A stretch of 64,000 nt of DNA from Paenibacillus_AB hodogayensis (GTDB lineage: Bacteria > Bacillota > Bacilli > Paenibacillales > NBRC-103111). The position numbers and the translations under genes were made by a program. This document shows positions 36,078 to 45,606 of this stretch, piece after piece; the first letter of the stretch is position 1, and every line of letters starts with the position of its first letter. The stretch covers positions 1-64,000 of the forward strand of contig NZ_BAAAYO010000006.1 of the NCBI RefSeq assembly GCF_039536325.1. Reading direction: 5' to 3'. The notes under the pieces were generated by a model. That model was not told where the DNA came from, searched no databases, and saw nothing but the letters and a program-made list of their open reading frames with translations.

Positions 36078-37439
36078 TTATACGTCGCGCCGCAAAGCGC
36101 GCAGCACATCCACCTGAGTAGCGCGCTTCGCCGGACGAGCGCCGGACAATACGGCTACGCCTAGCGAGATGACGGCCGCCAAGACGGCCAGCAGCGGCGG
36201 GATCAGCGAGAAGCGGAAATCGCCGGGCACCTGCTCGTTCAGAAACGAGCGGATCAAGAGCGGCAGCGCGGCGTTCACCGTCATTGACAGCGCGTAGGAG
36301 ACGATGATGCCGATTGCCGCGCCCAGCAAGCCGATAAACCCGCTTTCCAGCAGGAAAATACGGCGGATGGCCGACGGATGCGCGCCGATCGCTTTCATAA
36401 TGCCGATATCCTGCGCGCGCTCGGTTACGGCCATCGTCATCGTATTGAAAATGCCGATCGAGGCAATGAGAATGGCAATCGTGCCGACGAAGACAAGCCC
36501 GATCTTCATAATGAGAAACACCATATTGATCTGCTCCAGCTCATTGGCGATCGAATGATTGAAGTACCCTTCGGCGCGAATCTGCTCGCCGATCGCTTTC
36601 ACATATTGGCCGCCTTCCGCAATGACCTGTACTCCATTGTACTGGCGCGGCTCGCTGTAAGGTCTGATCCTCTCCATACCGGGATCGTCCTTGTTCTTGG
36701 GCATCACCGCTCCGAGCCTTGTTCCGGTGATGGACTCGATCTTGTCGAGCAGCCGCTCGTCCATGTATATGTTGCGGTCTTTGTTCCATTCGCGCGTCGG
36801 CTCCTTCGCTACCCCGACTACGGTAGCCGTAAGCTTCGTCTTCTGCTCGACGTCGTTCACGCGCTGCATAACCTCCAGCTGCACGGTTTTGCCGATCCAG
36901 TCCTTGGCCGGCGGAATCTCGGGTTTCGTCTGAACGGGAGCGGAAGCGACTTGACCCGCTTCGCTTGCCTCCGGAAGAGGTTCGCGTATGTTGTAGCCGA
37001 TCACGACCTCGTCGGCGGCCTGCGGCAGCCTCCCGGCGACAAGACCGAAGCCGGCCTTCGTCTCGGCGTCGAAGTCGAGCGCGATCATCGCGCCGCCGCT
37101 AACGACTTTCCCCTCCACCGTAGGCTGCGGAATTTGCTGCAAAACATGGCGGTACGTCACCGCCTTTACCTTAGGGAGCGACCGCAGGTAGGCGATATCC
37201 TCGGGGGTCATGCTGTTGACCGTTTTGCCGTTCGTTTGTTTGCCCCATACGTCGATGGCGGTCACGAGCCGGTCGCCGACCATTTTGTCGACAATGCTTT
37301 GCTGCAGGCCAAAACCGACGGAGGCCAGCACGATCAGAAACGCGCACCCCATGGCAGTCGCGAGCACGGTCATAAACAGCCGCGATTTGTTCTTTTTCAT
37401 ATTTTGCCGGACGAACCGGACCTGATCGTTCCACTTCAT
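36078..37439 (-). CDS. ABC transporter permease, FtsX/MacB type
   Basis: A 453-aa permease. It has an N-terminal membrane segment (MTVLATAMGCAFLIVLASVG), a large extracellular MacB-like periplasmic-core domain (about 45-310) and three C-terminal segments with NTMTMAVTERAQDIGIMKAI, the FtsX signature. This type works mechanically on extracellular substrates, exporting peptides or signalling, and not by passing cargo through the pore. Its start overlaps the ATPase stop by 4 bases, so the two are one operon. It is convergent with the nuclease gene, 2 bases apart. Confidence 0.92.
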   Translation of the reverse strand: MKWNDQVRFVRQNMKKNKSRLFMTVLATAMGCAFLIVLASVGFGLQQSIVDKMVGDRLVTAIDVWGKQTNGKTVNSMTPEDIAYLRSLPKVKAVTYRHVLQQIPQPTVEGKVVSGGAMIALDFDAETKAGFGLVAGRLPQAADEVVIGYNIREPLPEASEAGQVASAPVQTKPEIPPAKDWIGKTVQLEVMQRVNDVEQKTKLTATVVGVAKEPTREWNKDRNIYMDERLLDKIESITGTRLGAVMPKNKDDPGMERIRPYSEPRQYNGVQVIAEGGQYVKAIGEQIRAEGYFNHSIANELEQINMVFLIMKIGLVFVGTIAILIASIGIFNTMTMAVTERAQDIGIMKAIGAHPSAIRRIFLLESGFIGLLGAAIGIIVSYALSMTVNAALPLLIRSFLNEQVPGDFRFSLIPPLLAVLAAVISLGVAVLSGARPAKRATQVDVLRALRRDV

Positions 37440-38206
37440 CGGTTGTTCCCCTCTTCAATCAGACTTGCCGTCCATCCTGCCGGTTGAGCGGCCGGAATGC
37501 CTTGCCCATTCATCCCGTCGCGGCTCGGACGCGGACGGATACGGCCGTCCTGCAGCAGGACGGTGCGGTGGGCTACCTCGGCGACCTGTTCGTCGTGCGT
37601 AATCATTAAAAAAGTGATGCCGTTCTCCCTGTTCAGCTCCCGGATCAACGTTAGCAATTGCCGCTCGTTGTCGCTGTCCAGGCTTCCCGTAGGCTCGTCT
37701 GCCAGCACGATGGGCGGCTGCAGGACGAGCGCACGCGCCACTGAGACGCGCTGCTGCTGACCGCCCGACAGCTCGCCCGGATAATGGCTGGCACAGTCGG
37801 ACAAGCCGACCCGTTCCAGCAGGACATCCACCCGCTTCTTGCGCACGGCCAGATCGATCCCTTTAAGCACGAGCGGCAGCTCCACATTTTCGAAGGCCGT
37901 CATGCTCGGAATGAGCTGGAAGCTCTGAAACATAAAGCCGAAATGCCCGAGCCGAAAATCCGCCCACTGCCCTTCGCTAAGCTTGGTCACCGTCCTCCCG
38001 GCGATCCGGATCTCCCCGAGCGTAGGACGTATATACCCGGAGATCAGATTGAGCAGCGTCGATTTTCCCGAACCGCTCCGTCCGACGATGGCGACAATTT
38101 CCCCTTGCTCCACGCGCATATCGATTTGATGAAGGACCGGAATAATCCGCTCTCTTCCTTTTTTGCCAATGGCGAATTGATGGCTGACTCCTTGAACCTC
38201 GATCAT
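37436..38206 (-). CDS. ABC transporter ATP-binding protein (MacB/LolD type)
   Basis: A 256-aa ATPase with Walker A GRSGSGKSTLL, the signature LSGGQQQRVSVARAL, Walker B PIVLADEPTGSLD and the H-loop MITHDEQVA. The FQLIPSMTAFENVELPLVL stretch is typical of the LolD/MacB subgroup. The ATG at 38206 follows GAGGG; an earlier start at 38287 has no site. It energises the FtsX-type permease it overlaps. Confidence 0.93.
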   Translation of the reverse strand: MIEVQGVSHQFAIGKKGRERIIPVLHQIDMRVEQGEIVAIVGRSGSGKSTLLNLISGYIRPTLGEIRIAGRTVTKLSEGQWADFRLGHFGFMFQSFQLIPSMTAFENVELPLVLKGIDLAVRKKRVDVLLERVGLSDCASHYPGELSGGQQQRVSVARALVLQPPIVLADEPTGSLDSDNERQLLTLIRELNRENGITFLMITHDEQVAEVAHRTVLLQDGRIRPRPSRDGMNGQGIPAAQPAGWTASLIEEGNNR

Positions 38207-38450
38207 CGCGAACCCTCGTTTCCATTCGTAATACTCCCGCGTTTGTCCGCCCAAGCGGAACGCAAGTACAACTATACCGGACAACACTTAAGCAATATGT
38301 AACGAAATGTTAAAAATATCTTAAGTTAATCTGTAGAAAACCGTAGGACCGCAAATCGGGATAAGCGCAAAGTCGAACCCAGAGCTTGTGCGCGGCGAAT
38401 ATCGAGCTACAATTAATTTGTCAAAGCTCCAAGCTTAAGGAGGGCAACAC

Positions 38451-39305
38451 GTGAAAAAAATCGGATTTATCGACTATTATTTGGACGAATGGCACGCGAA
38501 CAAATACCCCGGGTGGATCGAGCAGGCTACGAACGGCGCCATGCGGGTCGCTTTCGCCTATGGCAAGCAGGACGCGCCCGGCGGGCGGACGAATGCCGAC
38601 TGGTGCCGGGACAACGGCATTGAGCTGCTGAGAACCATCGAAGAGGTTGTGGAGCGCAGCGATTATTTGATCGTGCTGTCGCCCGACCATCCGGAATTTC
38701 ACGAGGAGCTGGCGACGCTGCCGCTGCAATCGGGCAAGCCGACTTACGTCGACAAGACGTTCGCGCCAGACCGGGGAACCGCGCTGCGCCTGTTCGCAAC
38801 GGCGCGGAATCACGGTACGCCGGTCTATTCATCCTCAGCTCTCCGATTTGCCGCCGAATACGAACGAATCGACCGGACCGGCATCGACATGGTTTGCAGC
38901 TTCGGGCCGGGCGCATACGCCAACTATTCGGTCCATCAGATCGAGCCGATCGTCAGTCTGATGGGCAGCGAAGCCGAACGGATCATGTTCGTCGGCACGG
39001 AACGCTCGCCCGCATGGCTGATCGGCTTCCGGGACGGACGGCAAGCGTCGATGCACCATTTCGGCAGCGCCGCGTTCAGCATGTCGATTCATTACGGAGC
39101 GGGCAAGTCGGAGGCGGTCCGGATCGAATCGGATTTTTTTGCGGCATTCATCCGCAGCCTGACGCGCTTTTTCGCAACCGGCGAAGTGCCGGTAGACCCG
39201 GCGGAGACGATCGCGATCATGACGATCATCGAGCAAGGCCTGCTGGCGATAGCCTCTCCCTTCCAATGGATGGCGCTTCCGACCGACGACGGATATGGGG
39301 TTTAA
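38451..39305 (+). CDS. Gfo/Idh/MocA family oxidoreductase
   Basis: A 284-aa NAD(P)-binding protein. It opens KKIGFIDYYLDEWHANKYPG and has a Rossmann-type helix with the VVERSDYLIVLSPDHPEFHEEL region and GKPTYVDKTFAPD, where family members have the E/DKP loop; here Asp-Lys-Thr replaces Glu-Lys-Pro, a departure worth noting. Members oxidise sugars or cyclitols. AAGGAGGG lies before the ATG. It overlaps the AraC gene by 11 bases and probably belongs to the same carbohydrate-related operon. Confidence 0.75.
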   Translation: MKKIGFIDYYLDEWHANKYPGWIEQATNGAMRVAFAYGKQDAPGGRTNADWCRDNGIELLRTIEEVVERSDYLIVLSPDHPEFHEELATLPLQSGKPTYVDKTFAPDRGTALRLFATARNHGTPVYSSSALRFAAEYERIDRTGIDMVCSFGPGAYANYSVHQIEPIVSLMGSEAERIMFVGTERSPAWLIGFRDGRQASMHHFGSAAFSMSIHYGAGKSEAVRIESDFFAAFIRSLTRFFATGEVPVDPAETIAIMTIIEQGLLAIASPFQWMALPTDDGYGV

Positions 39306-40206
39306 GGAGCATGCCGGAGCCGGCTGTCTGTTTCATTTCGATAACGTATTCGCGGCAGGCGAGTCTACGTTCGGCTGCATCGATCTGTACCAGATCGGGG
39401 AAATTTGCTGCGAAGGCGGACACGAGATCTCCTCTCATCGGCAGAAATGTCTGGAGCTGAGCTATATCGTGTCCGGGAGCGGCGTGTTTTACTGCGATGG
39501 CAAGGCCGTCAAAGTGACCCAAGGAGATATCGTCTGCAATGCGTTCGGCCATATGCATGCGATCGCGGCGGATGCCTCCAGCCTGCTGCGGTTCGTTTAC
39601 ATGGGCTTTATGTTCAACGACAAGACGGATGAGGAACTGGCGAGCATCCGCTCATTTCTGCAGGCCTCCCCTTACCACCATGCGAAAGATACGTATGGGC
39701 TTATGATTCCGTTTATGCGCAACATCGACGAATTCTACGCCCACAAGCCTTACTCGCGCACGATGATCCGCAATTACTTGGAGGAGGTCATCGTGCTTTC
39801 CTACCGTTCCTTTACCGAAACGAGCGGCAGAACGGTTCCGTACAGCCCGCAAAAATCGGCCAATTCGGTCGGGTATACGGTATATTCGGTCATACGCTAC
39901 GTGGAGAAGCATATTTTCGGGCTGAAAACGATCCGCACGATCGCCGACGATCTCGGTTACAGCTACACGTATTTGTCGCATACGTTCAAAGACAAGACGG
40001 GCATGACGCTGCAGCGGTATATCAACCACAAAAAAGCGGAGAAGGCGCTCGAGCTGCTGAAATACGGCAATTTGTCGATACGGCAAATCGCCGAACAGCT
40101 TCACTACGAAACAGCCCAATCGTTCAGCAAAGCGTTCTCGCGCATTATGGGCTGCCCTCCCTCGCACTACAGCTCGACGCAAGGCAAAAAGACCGGTTCC
40201 CCTTAA
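39295..40206 (+). CDS. AraC family regulator with cupin sensor
   Basis: A 303-aa regulator. The N-terminal part (to about 110) is a cupin-like sensor (EISSHRQKCLELSYIVSGSG and KVTQGDIVCNAFGHMHAI). The C-terminal domain has LGYSYTYLSHTFKDKTGMTL and QLHYETAQSFSKAFSRIMG. It starts inside the end of the oxidoreductase gene, with a poor ribosome binding site, so it probably depends on translational coupling. It may control sugar genes including its partner. Confidence 0.87.
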   Translation: MGFKEHAGAGCLFHFDNVFAAGESTFGCIDLYQIGEICCEGGHEISSHRQKCLELSYIVSGSGVFYCDGKAVKVTQGDIVCNAFGHMHAIAADASSLLRFVYMGFMFNDKTDEELASIRSFLQASPYHHAKDTYGLMIPFMRNIDEFYAHKPYSRTMIRNYLEEVIVLSYRSFTETSGRTVPYSPQKSANSVGYTVYSVIRYVEKHIFGLKTIRTIADDLGYSYTYLSHTFKDKTGMTLQRYINHKKAEKALELLKYGNLSIRQIAEQLHYETAQSFSKAFSRIMGCPPSHYSSTQGKKTGSP

Positions 40207-40216
40207 CCGGTCTTTT
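40187..40216 (+). terminator. terminator of the oxidoreductase/AraC unit
   Basis: A perfect 12-bp inverted repeat (AAAAGACCGGTT and its complement) whose 5' arm overlaps the AraC gene end, followed by T bases on the plus strand. Confidence 0.85.
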
Positions 40217-40290
40217 CACTGTCGCGAACATTTCGGATCGCGTACCTTTTCTCTGCGCGTGTTACGTTGTATGACGGTCGACAACAGGGA

Positions 40291-40968
40291 TCACTCCGGA
40301 CGTAACCAGGCTCGAATCGCGTCGGGCAGCTTCGCTTCGGTATGCCCCACATAATAACGGTCCCCGCTGACAACAAGCCGGTGCTGAATGCCCAAACCGC
40401 CCGGCAGCTCATAGACGACCACATAGCGAAGGTTCCGGTCCGGTCCGGCTGACCTGTCCTCGACCGCCTGGTCGAACAGTGCCAGGAAGGCGGGAATATC
40501 GCCGCCCCGTATCGTCCGGACATGCTTGCCGTGCAGTACGTTTGGATTCGCGACCTCATATAATTGAATACTCGCGACATCTTTGGCTTGAAGCTCCACT
40601 GGAGCTCTCTGGTCTTGCCGGTACACGCGGTATCCATTGAATGCGCCGTCCACGGCGGCCGCAACCAGCGAATGATCGGACACTCCCTTAATGGCGAACA
40701 CCCGGGTGCCAGCAGGCAAAAACGCCGCGTCTCCGTCCTTCGTTTTGTAGCGCGAATTGTTCTTGTGCTTTGAGGCAGCTAACTCGAATTTCACTTCCCC
40801 GACCGGTTCACCAATGCTGCTCGCATCGACGATGACCGTCTGCCAATCACCCGTATATGAAACTCCGTTCAGCTTCAGGAAATCCGCCCAATCGACGACG
40901 ACCTGCCCACAGCCTGCCAGACAGCAGCACAGGACCGGAATAAGCCACAGCCAGCGTTTGATTTTCAT
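40291..40968 (-). CDS. hypothetical lipoprotein
   Basis: A 225-aa protein. The signal peptide LWLIPVLCCCLAGCGQ ends in the lipobox LAGC, with Cys 20 as the predicted lipid anchor. The mature domain is beta-rich and has no family I recognise; it holds phrases such as GDWQTVIVDASSIGEPVGEVK. The gene lies alone between a terminator and an AraC regulator. No partner can be deduced. Confidence 0.75.
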   Translation of the reverse strand: MKIKRWLWLIPVLCCCLAGCGQVVVDWADFLKLNGVSYTGDWQTVIVDASSIGEPVGEVKFELAASKHKNNSRYKTKDGDAAFLPAGTRVFAIKGVSDHSLVAAAVDGAFNGYRVYRQDQRAPVELQAKDVASIQLYEVANPNVLHGKHVRTIRGGDIPAFLALFDQAVEDRSAGPDRNLRYVVVYELPGGLGIQHRLVVSGDRYYVGHTEAKLPDAIRAWLRPE

Positions 40969-41119
40969 ACGATTTCTCCCCCTCTTTGTCGATACATCGA
41001 CAACCTCCCCTGACTATCACAACAAACCCTATACCATACCTTTACAGCCTTAGGCAAGTCATCCTCGACCCGACCAAAGGCATTATACAATCAAGGTTGT
41101 TGGCGGGTTTACAAACGAA

Positions 41120-42031
41120 TCAAGGCAGCAGCTTCTGCTTGTTTTGGATCGGAATATACAGATCGACTTCGCAATAGTCCTCGCTGGCCAGGCCAACATC
41201 GATATATTCGAAATAATACGGAGCGCTCTGCTCGTATATGGAGTGCGGAAGCCACCCGTCTATGTAATTCCAAATGTGCTCCAGTTGGACAAACGTAAGC
41301 TGCCTGGGGTGAAAATCGCCTACATATTTGAAAACCATATATTTGTGTGCAGGGAGAACGGTCGTATCCCACGATTCGAATTGGCCTTCCAAGGAATGGA
41401 CCTCGGCAGAGGGAATATAGTCTGACGTGACCGAATTCTTAATAAACTGGGTAAGCCCAATATACAGATTCTCATTCACTTTATTCGGGATTTTGGGGTG
41501 ATCGTTGTAAAAGAAACGGTTGCCCGCCGCATTGGCCGTATGCTTATAATAGTTCTCCTCCATATGGACCTCGCCCTTCTTGCCGACCAAATAAGTAACG
41601 GGCTTGACGACGACCGTCGGTTCAAAAACAAGGCCCTCTGCCACGTTTTCCAGCTTGGAGAGATCCATTTTTTCCGTCAGCGTAATGGGAGCAAAGACCT
41701 TGCGCAAATAGGAAGGCGTCGCCCCGAACAAACGCTTGAAAGAACGAATGTAGGATTGCTCGTGCTCAAAGCCGAATTCGGTGGCGATATCGATAATATT
41801 CCAGTCGGTGTTCAGCAAATAATCCACGCTTCTGCTCAATTTCCTTGCCCGTATATACGCAACCAGCGGCTGGCCCGTCGTGTGCCGGATAAGCCGGTGA
41901 AGATGGAATTTGGAAACATTCAAAGAAGCGGACAGATCATCCAAGGAGATCGGCGTCTTCATATTTTCCTCAATATAAGCGACGGTCTGCTCGATGATCC
42001 GGTAGACGGATGTTTTATAGGGGCGATTCAT
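41120..42031 (-). CDS. AraC family regulator with GyrI-like ligand domain
   Basis: A 303-aa regulator. The N-terminal DNA-binding domain has LSASLNVSKFHLHRLIRHTTG and EFGFEHEQSYIRSFKRLFG. From residue 140 a GyrI/AraC_E_bind effector domain follows (for example TVLPAHKYMVFKYVGDFHPR and PYYFEYIDVGL), as in regulators of multidrug genes. It is divergent from the esterase gene; 156 bases separate the starts, which may be its target. Confidence 0.88.
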   Translation of the reverse strand: MNRPYKTSVYRIIEQTVAYIEENMKTPISLDDLSASLNVSKFHLHRLIRHTTGQPLVAYIRARKLSRSVDYLLNTDWNIIDIATEFGFEHEQSYIRSFKRLFGATPSYLRKVFAPITLTEKMDLSKLENVAEGLVFEPTVVVKPVTYLVGKKGEVHMEENYYKHTANAAGNRFFYNDHPKIPNKVNENLYIGLTQFIKNSVTSDYIPSAEVHSLEGQFESWDTTVLPAHKYMVFKYVGDFHPRQLTFVQLEHIWNYIDGWLPHSIYEQSAPYYFEYIDVGLASEDYCEVDLYIPIQNKQKLLP

Positions 42032-42187
42032 GAGGGCTCCTTCTCAAAATAAGCAATAAATGTGCATAACGACAAGCAGACATCTTGTAAACTATCAAAT
42101 GTCCCTATTTCAAGATTATCAGGTACGGCTGAAACACGCCACTGGAAACCCATTGGTACATGCTGCAAGGTTCAGGAGGGTCATGAG

Positions 42188-42910
42188 ATGAGTACCATTA
42201 TTTTAGTTCACGGGTCATGGCACGGAGCCTGGTGTTGGAGCGATCTTGCAAGGCGGCTTGCGGAAAAGGGGCACTCCGTCCTTGCGCGGGATTTGCCTGG
42301 ACATGGCGAGGACAAGACCGCCTTGCAGCTTCTGACTTTAGAGGGCTACGTGCAAAGCGTTATTGCGACGATCGATTCCGTTAAAGGACCGGTCATTCTT
42401 CTGGGGCACAGCTTCGGAGGGCTGGTCATCAGCCAAGCGGCGGAATACCGTGCGAACCGTATTCAGGCTCTGGTTTATTTGAGCGCTTATTTGCCCCGCA
42501 ACGGTGAGTCCGCATCCGATCTGACTATGCAGGACAAGGACTCGCGGGTTCCTTCCCATCTGCTCTTCGCCGATGACTACAGCTCCTTCCATATTAACCC
42601 GGAGACCGTGGAAAAAGTGTTCTATGAAGATTGCGGACCGGAGAATCTGATGCTGGCCAAATCGCGTTTACAACCTGAAGCGATGGGACCCTTCCGGGAA
42701 AAAGCAAGATTAACCGACGCCAACTTCGGAAGCATCGAGCGCATTTATATGACGACTCTATATGACCATGCGATCAGCCCCGAGCTTCAAAAAAAGATGT
42801 ATACGCTCACCCCTTGCGAACAAGTCATCTCGCTTCGCGCAGCTCATTGTACGTTTGTCTTCGACAGCGAAGAACTGCTGAGCCGGCTGGTCCAGTTGTT
42901 TCCTGCGTAA
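42188..42910 (+). CDS. alpha/beta hydrolase (salicylate-esterase-like)
   Basis: A 240-aa hydrolase. It opens STIILVHGSWHGAWCWSDLA, has the nucleophile elbow GHSFGG (Ser near 78), and a C-terminal catalytic His in LRAAHCTFVFDSEELLSRL. This subgroup resembles plant methyl-salicylate esterases and bacterial relatives; the substrate is unknown. The ATG at 42188 follows AGGAGGG with 7 bases spacing; an earlier start at 42062 has no site. It may be controlled by the divergent AraC regulator. Confidence 0.88.
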   Translation: MSTIILVHGSWHGAWCWSDLARRLAEKGHSVLARDLPGHGEDKTALQLLTLEGYVQSVIATIDSVKGPVILLGHSFGGLVISQAAEYRANRIQALVYLSAYLPRNGESASDLTMQDKDSRVPSHLLFADDYSSFHINPETVEKVFYEDCGPENLMLAKSRLQPEAMGPFREKARLTDANFGSIERIYMTTLYDHAISPELQKKMYTLTPCEQVISLRAAHCTFVFDSEELLSRLVQLFPA

Positions 42911-43050
42911 GCGATCTCGCATGAATCCGAAGCCCGGATAACGATACGAAACCCGGAGGCCATCCCGATGTATACGAAAAGGTCCAGTTTCCTGCCAAGC
43001 CGGGGCTCGAACATTCAAGAGCCGGGATGGCCTGCTTAGTTGCCGTTTGC

Positions 43051-43083
43051 AAAAAAATCCGCGCAGCATGCACGGATTTTTTT
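43051..43083. terminator. bidirectional terminator between hydrolase and sigma-DUF1835 gene
   Basis: AAAAAAATCCG pairs with CGGATTTTTTT around an 11-base loop, so T-runs follow on both strands. It ends the hydrolase gene to its left and the leftward sigma-DUF1835 gene to its right. Confidence 0.8.
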
Positions 43084-43107
43084 GACGTTTGCCGGTCTTC
43101 AGCGGGC

Positions 43108-44700
43108 TCAATCGGTCCCTTCGGCTTGCGGCAGCGCAAGCGCCTCCGCCTGCTCGTCCCACCTCCACCGTGCCGAGCAGCCTTGCTCGTGCACGCCGCC
43201 GTACCAAGCGTCGATGCCGTTCAACGTTACGGCGTCCGCCTCGCCAGCAAGCACGCTTGCGCCCTGCTCGGTAAGCGTAACGACGCAGCTTCCGAAGTCG
43301 GGAACCGCCCGCTTATAATCGGGAAACGCGGTCAGCCCGGCGATATGCAGAAGCGGATGCGGCCCCCGAGTCAGCTTGGCCAACACATGCCAATATTGCA
43401 AATCGCCCATTCCCAGATGATGAAGCCGATCTCCTGCCTGCTTGAACAATTCCAGCGGCGATCGAACGCCGTCACGCACCAGCTCGAGCGTAGTCTGCCC
43501 AACGATTCCGAGCCCGTTGCGGGTGGACGGAAAACGCGCCAGATGACGCATAAAAGCGCTGTGCGCATACGGCAGAGCGGACGTATCGCCGGTCACGAGC
43601 CGCTGCAGCCCTTCCGGGTCGGGGGCCGCGTAAGCTTCCCACAGCGCGCTTCCGAGCCGAAGCTCCTCCTGACCGACCGTCTGCCACGTCCCCGACAAAC
43701 CGGACAGCTGAGCCGGAGACAGCTGTCCCAAGCCGCGAAACGGCTCGATGCCGGGATAAGCGCCGATGCACAGCAGATTCAGCTTCGCGTCTCCGGTTCC
43801 GTGCTTGGCGAACCAGTGGAGCAAGTAACACAGCATTGTCTGGTCGAACAAATCGTGCTCGAACCAAAGCACCACCTCTTCGTATTGGCCGCAATTCGCC
43901 AATATGCGCTCCTGTTCCTCCGCAGTCCGGATAAACTCCGCTGCGGGAATTCCCAGCGTCCGCTCCAAATCATGCGCGCGGACGGCACGGGCGGACGGCT
44001 CTGCCGGGTCGGGGAACACCGGTCCTTCCGGGTAAACTTCCCTCCAGACGAGGATATCCCCCTTGACGGCGCCTTGCCTCAGCTTGTCGGCGACCGAATC
44101 TCCATTGACGATATGCAGCATGCGAGTACCTCCTTCATACAAGTGACGGATGACCGAGACGAAATCGGCTACGGGGAGCTTGCCCTTCAGCTTGCGACGA
44201 GCGTCGAACAGCCTTTTCTTCAAGGTAGGCGCCGGCGTCCCGAGGCAAGCGGATATTTCCCGGAGCGAATATCCCTGGAAATAGAACAGCTGCACGGCCA
44301 GGCGCATATTGGGCGACAAGGCAGCCACGCCGGCGCGGAGAGCTCGCTCCATCTCCCTCCGTTCGGCAATATCGGCCGCGCTGGCGCCGGAAGCCCCCTC
44401 CGGTTCGGGCAGCTCCCGGAAAGGCACCGCCTCCTGCCGACGCTGGCGCAGAAGCCGGCGGCTTCGGCGGATCACAATCGTCTTGAACCATCCGGGGAAC
44501 GCTTCCGGCTTATGCAGACTCCCCAGATGGAGAAACGCCTCGGTGAACGCCTCCTGCGCCGCATCCTCGGCCTCGTGCGCATCGCGCAGGTGTTCGTATG
44601 CCACGGCATACGCCATGCCGGAAAACCGTCCGACCAGCCGGTCGAAGGCGGAGCGTTCTCCTTGCATCGCGGCCCCGACCCATACTGTCCATTCCTCCAT
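43108..44700 (-). CDS. ECF sigma factor fused in frame to DUF1835 protein
   Basis: One open frame of 530 aa. Residues 1-185 are an ECF-type sigma factor: region 2 contains GMAYAVAYEHLRDAHEAEDAA and FPGWFKTIVIRRSRRLLR, region 4 contains LREISACLGTPAPTLKKRL. Residues 194-530 are a DUF1835 protein opening MLHIVNGDSVADKLRQG. The codon at 44121 (residue 194) is an ATG with AAGGAGG 7 bases upstream, so a separate 337-aa DUF1835 product can be made from the same frame. No stop separates the domains. Either two genes lost the stop between them, or both products are made. ATG at 44700. Confidence 0.82.
   Translation of the reverse strand: MEEWTVWVGAAMQGERSAFDRLVGRFSGMAYAVAYEHLRDAHEAEDAAQEAFTEAFLHLGSLHKPEAFPGWFKTIVIRRSRRLLRQRRQEAVPFRELPEPEGASGASAADIAERREMERALRAGVAALSPNMRLAVQLFYFQGYSLREISACLGTPAPTLKKRLFDARRKLKGKLPVADFVSVIRHLYEGGTRMLHIVNGDSVADKLRQGAVKGDILVWREVYPEGPVFPDPAEPSARAVRAHDLERTLGIPAAEFIRTAEEQERILANCGQYEEVVLWFEHDLFDQTMLCYLLHWFAKHGTGDAKLNLLCIGAYPGIEPFRGLGQLSPAQLSGLSGTWQTVGQEELRLGSALWEAYAAPDPEGLQRLVTGDTSALPYAHSAFMRHLARFPSTRNGLGIVGQTTLELVRDGVRSPLELFKQAGDRLHHLGMGDLQYWHVLAKLTRGPHPLLHIAGLTAFPDYKRAVPDFGSCVVTLTEQGASVLAGEADAVTLNGIDAWYGGVHEQGCSARWRWDEQAEALALPQAEGTD
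44129..44135 (-). promoter_or_regulatory. internal ribosome binding site for the DUF1835 half
   Basis: AAGGAGG with a 7-base spacer to the in-frame ATG at 44121 inside the sigma-DUF1835 frame. Such a perfect site is better than that of most genes here and implies an internal start. Confidence 0.7.
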
Positions 44701-44803
44701 GACCAGCTCCCCTTTCTTCCGCTCTGTCTACAAGTGCCGCCTAACGGCAGAAAGGTTACGTGCTTCGCATTATTATTTTCCCTATCGCTCGCCCGTCCCC
44801 GCC

Positions 44804-45484
44804 CTAGCGCTCCTGCGTCCGTTGCAGCTCGCGGACGGTCCCGTCCCGGAAGCCTACGATCACCTGGCTCGCCATCTGCATAAACAAGCCGTTCTCCACG
44901 ACACCCGGAATCGCGTTCAGCCGTTCGTGCAGCTGCCGGTGCCCGTGAATCGCTCCGATGCGGCAGTCGGCGATATAATGGCCGCCGTCCGTAACGAAGG
45001 GCCGGTTGTCGCTCAGCCGCAGAACGGGCCGGCAGCCTAGACGCTCCAGCGCCTGGATCGTCAGCTCGTGACCGAAGGAGACGACTTCGACCGGCAGCGG
45101 AAAAGCGCCCAGCCGGCGCACCAGCTTGCTTTCGTCGACGACGACGATCAGCCGTCCGCTCGCTGCGGCGACAATCTTCTCGCGCAGCAAGGCGCCTCCG
45201 CCGCCCTTGATCAGGTTCCAATGCGGATCGACCTCATCCGCCCCGTCGATCGTTACATCGATGCGCTGCACCTCCGCGAACGGCACAAGTGAAATGCCCG
45301 AAGCCTCCGCCAGCCGCTCCGACTCGACGGACGTCGCTACCGCCCGTATGCTCAGCCCTTCCCTTACCCGCTCGCCCAGACGCTTGATCGCCCAGGAAGC
45401 GGTCGAGCCGGTCCCCAATCCGACCGTCATTCCGTCCCGCACATAGGACGCCGCCTTCTCCGCGGCCAATCGTTTCGCTTCCAT
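44804..45484 (-). CDS. rpiA: ribose-5-phosphate isomerase A
   Basis: A 226-aa enzyme of the non-oxidative pentose phosphate pathway, interconverting ribose-5-phosphate and ribulose-5-phosphate. It shows DGMTVGLGTGSTASWAIKRL (phosphate loop), DVTIDGADEVDPHWNLIKGG with the catalytic Asp/Glu, and GGALLREKIVAAASGRLIVV with the catalytic Lys loop. GAGGGAC precedes the ATG at 45484; the upstream open frame is not family-like. It stands alone on the minus strand. Confidence 0.95.
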   Translation of the reverse strand: MEAKRLAAEKAASYVRDGMTVGLGTGSTASWAIKRLGERVREGLSIRAVATSVESERLAEASGISLVPFAEVQRIDVTIDGADEVDPHWNLIKGGGGALLREKIVAAASGRLIVVVDESKLVRRLGAFPLPVEVVSFGHELTIQALERLGCRPVLRLSDNRPFVTDGGHYIADCRIGAIHGHRQLHERLNAIPGVVENGLFMQMASQVIVGFRDGTVRELQRTQER

Positions 45485-45606
45485 CGCACCGTCCCTCGCT
45501 TTCCGCTTCGTTTTCTTGAGATGGATTGTACACCGATCCGCCAGCGTCTGCAACTCCCCGGTATGCGCCGGATATGCATCCGGCAGCGGCGGGCGACTTC
45601 GTACCA

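Noticed and set aside
43027..44883. A 618-codon plus-strand open frame
   Set aside because: It covers the antisense of the sigma-DUF1835 gene and lacks any recognisable domain.
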